From contig JAUVXS010000020.1 of NCBI GenBank assembly GCA_030603485.1, forward strand, positions 1 to 16,108: a stretch of DNA of 16,108 nt, read 5' to 3'. Position numbers and translations under genes: made by a program. Every line of letters begins with the position of its first letter. Position 1 is the stretch's first letter. The notes beneath the pieces were generated by a model. That model did not search any database, was not told the origin of the DNA, and saw nothing but the letters and a program-made list of their open reading frames with translations. The stretch is from Dehalococcoidia bacterium (GTDB lineage Bacteria; Chloroflexota; Dehalococcoidia; GIF9; AB-539-J10). This document shows, one piece after another, positions 14,433-16,108 of the stretch.

Positions 14433-15560
14433 ATGAGCAGATGTCAAACCTGTAATCTTCCCGAGGGGAAATTTAATGTGGTTTTAAATGATAAAGGTGT
14501 GTGTAATTACTGTGAATATTTTGAACAAAATAGAAAGTATATTTTGAATATACATGATCGAGAACAACTACTGGCAAGAAGATTGCAGAAACTAAAGGGT
14601 AAATATGAATATGATGCCGTTGTCGGTTTAAGTGGCGGCAAGGATAGCACTTATGTTCTTTGTCAAATGGTGAAAAAACACAACCTCAAGGTATTGGCAG
14701 TTACTTTCGATAACGGTTTTTTAACTGAGTTCGCCAGGGAATCTATAGAAAACACCGTAAGCAAGTTACGGGTAGATCATATTTATTATAAGCCAGACTG
14801 GAATATTCACAAGAAATTCTACAGAGCTGCCGTTCAAAAACTGGGTGATCCGTGTATAGCATGTGCCGTTGCAGGGTACTTTCTGGCGATAAAAGGATGC
14901 TGTGAAAACGAGGTACCCTTCTTCGTTCATGGAAGGACACCTTTTCAAATGTACAGAAATTTTTTTGAGAATAGCCAGGATATGTTCCTCGCACTGATGA
15001 AATGCAATCTTCTGGAGCATTCTTTTACTGCAATAGCGCCTGTATATAGGGCAATTAATGAATACGCAAAGCAATCGATTGGCAAAATTACGAATAGTCC
15101 GCAGGATGCAAAAGAAATAACAGACGAATTCTTCGTCGATTCCAGTAAATTTACAGATCAATTCGTTCCAGAGTTTCTGGCATATTTCTTGTTTGAGGAA
15201 TATGACGAAGAATATATCAAGCGTTATCTGGCAGATACCCTTGATTGGATTAAGCCCGGCGGCGATAATTTACTGGGACACTATGACTGTGCCCTTCATG
15301 ATGCCGGAGCATACCTGTTCCGAGAACTTAATGATGTTAATGTTCTGGAACCTGATGTTGCCGTTATGGTGAGGTTTGGTGCGTTAAATAAAGAAACGGC
15401 AGAAGAATTAATAAGACTTAATGAACCAACAGTGACCAATACGGAAAGATCATTGGATACCTTGTGTGCCTTATGTGAGTTTAATAGAGAAGACTTGAAG
15501 AGGACCATTGTCGCTCTCAGACAGGCGAGGGTTGGTAAGAAGTCTGAGTATGGTCGATAA
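14433..15560 (+). CDS. PP-loop ATP pyrophosphatase-type protein with four CxxC pairs (WbpG/PseA- or thiolase-like)
   Basis: Enzyme of the adenine nucleotide alpha-hydrolase superfamily, which adenylates a substrate for amidation or thiolation. The 375 residues show an N-terminal zinc-binding-like module (C4/C7 and C24/C27, in CQTC and GVCNYC), the PP-loop SGGKDS (67-72) after a strand DAVVGL, a second strand LAVTFDNG, a CIAC pair (141/144) and a late CALC pair (345/348). The N-terminal module and length resemble the sugar amidotransferases WbpG/PseA, while cysteine pairs around a PP-loop also recall tRNA thiolases such as TtuA. No HisH/HisF-like partners or sugar genes are near, so I leave the substrate open. 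AAGGAGG lies 9 nt upstream of the ATG. The gene is visibly more A/T-rich than its neighbours, which hints at transfer. Confidence 0.85.
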   Translation: MSRCQTCNLPEGKFNVVLNDKGVCNYCEYFEQNRKYILNIHDREQLLARRLQKLKGKYEYDAVVGLSGGKDSTYVLCQMVKKHNLKVLAVTFDNGFLTEFARESIENTVSKLRVDHIYYKPDWNIHKKFYRAAVQKLGDPCIACAVAGYFLAIKGCCENEVPFFVHGRTPFQMYRNFFENSQDMFLALMKCNLLEHSFTAIAPVYRAINEYAKQSIGKITNSPQDAKEITDEFFVDSSKFTDQFVPEFLAYFLFEEYDEEYIKRYLADTLDWIKPGGDNLLGHYDCALHDAGAYLFRELNDVNVLEPDVAVMVRFGALNKETAEELIRLNEPTVTNTERSLDTLCALCEFNREDLKRTIVALRQARVGKKSEYGR

Positions 15561-15990
15561 ACTATACTAACAGGAGATGCTGTTATATATTAGTCTACGT
15601 GAGAGAGCTCTCCGTGCCTTATATGGATACCTGCCAATATATAGCACGTGAATTATGTCAAGTGATGGGAAATAGTAGAAAAGCGGACAATGCATTCAGT
15701 GTTATGATTGGAGGTAACCTTATAAATCACCAAGTCGACATTGTTTCTCTTTATTGTGAGCAATTCTCGGGAAAATCTTGCAGGCGCCATCTGTACGTTC
15801 ATCACAACCCATATGCCCTTAATCCTATTCTCATGGAAATATTCTCTGGCGTGCCTCAATTCATTTTCCGAGAGAGTGAAAATACGTGAAAACTCAATCA
15901 AACAACCAAAATTCAAACGATCCGAGACCTTCTTGACTTTAGACCGCCATACTAGTATAGTTTATGGCAATTTCTACCAGGTAAAGCAAA
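15561..15990. other. Stretch without a convincing gene between the PP-loop and GuaB3-like genes
   Basis: Three frames are open here over 87-96 codons (plus strand 15599-15889 and 15741-16004; minus strand 15653-15916), overlapping one another. None has a recognisable motif or a good ribosome-binding site. The plus-strand frame from GTG 15599 looks most protein-like near its end (HHNPYALNPILMEIFSGVPQ), so a small or decayed gene is possible. No RNA gene or terminator is evident. Confidence 0.35.
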
Positions 15991-16108
15991 ATGCCCCGGT
16001 TTAGATTCAAAGAAATGGAACGCGCTTACGGATTTGATGAAGTTGCACTTGTCCCTGGAGATGTAACCATTAATCCTGACCAAATCAACATAGACTTAAC
16101 CGTAGGAC
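15991..16108 (+). CDS. IMP dehydrogenase-family protein, GuaB3-like, N-terminal fragment
   Basis: First 39 codons of a gene that leaves the window. It reads MPRFRFKEMERAYGFDEVAL, then VPGDVTINPDQINIDLTVG. The block RAYGFDEVALVPG corresponds to the start of IMP dehydrogenase-family TIM barrels (family pattern tFDDVlLvPg). The RAYGFD form and the following P-D-x-x-x-x-D are closest to the GuaB3 subfamily, which lacks CBS domains. GuaB oxidises IMP to XMP in GMP synthesis; the GuaB3 role is less well defined. The catalytic Cys loop lies outside the window, so subfamily and activity cannot be checked. The ATG has only a weak AGGT upstream. Confidence 0.8.
   Translation, partial: MPRFRFKEMERAYGFDEVALVPGDVTINPDQINIDLTVG

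Noticed and set aside
15577..15651. Possible frameshift joining ATG 15577 (24 codons) to the 15599 frame
   Set aside because: No slippery site or homology supports a shift, and AGGAG is too close to the ATG for normal initiation.
15599..15889. 96-residue plus-strand ORF after the PP-loop gene
   Set aside because: GTG start without a Shine-Dalgarno sequence, no family recognised, and two other open frames of similar size overlap it. Kept only as part of the gene-poor stretch.
1..16108. tRNA, rRNA, CRISPR array, prophage or insertion sequence
   Set aside because: No cloverleaf ends, no regularly spaced identical repeats, and no transposase, integrase or phage protein motifs were seen on either strand.

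Overview
The window looks like chromosomal DNA of an uncultured Chloroflexota bacterium, most likely of the class Dehalococcoidia. This is an inference from protein style and from dispersed repeats of the type that yield spurious 'CHSEPRAKNL' ORFs; I could run no database search. Gene order is conserved at the left and accessory at the right.

Left part (1-6551, minus strand): one tightly packed run read from right to left, rpsF-ssb-rpsR-rpmH-rnpA-yidD-(beta-propeller lipoprotein)-yidC-jag-ileS. It joins the rpsF-ssb-rpsR ribosomal/replication group directly to the rpmH-rnpA-yidD-yidC-jag group (ribosome, RNase P, membrane-protein insertion, RNA binding) and ends in isoleucyl-tRNA synthetase. 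A good sigma70-type promoter sits so close to rpsF that its mRNA may be almost leaderless. Two things stand out. ileS has an in-frame UAA, after which the same frame continues through an intact KMSKS motif to the window edge. Its HIGH signature also reads GVHH. An eight-bladed BamB-like lipoprotein lies between yidD and yidC, and a dispersed repeat lies between yidC and jag.

Middle part (6552-8995): a 670-base gene-free stretch holds a second copy of the dispersed repeat and a degenerate ATTTG-rich tract. Then comes an orphan NarL/FixJ-type response regulator whose receiver lacks the usual phospho-acceptor Asp. It faces, across back-to-back promoters, a small winged-helix protein of the HTH_45 kind and a small ribbon-helix-helix-like protein.

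Right part (8996-16108, plus strand): a GH3-family adenylate-forming enzyme with a clean terminator; a 1016-residue membrane c-di-GMP protein (9 TM, two GAF, GGDEF, HD-GYP); a more A/T-rich gene for a PP-loop ATP pyrophosphatase with four CxxC pairs; about 430 bases without a convincing gene; and the first 39 codons of a GuaB3-like IMP dehydrogenase-family protein. The right half looks like independent sensory and metabolic genes rather than one operon. No rRNA, tRNA, CRISPR array or insertion sequence was found.
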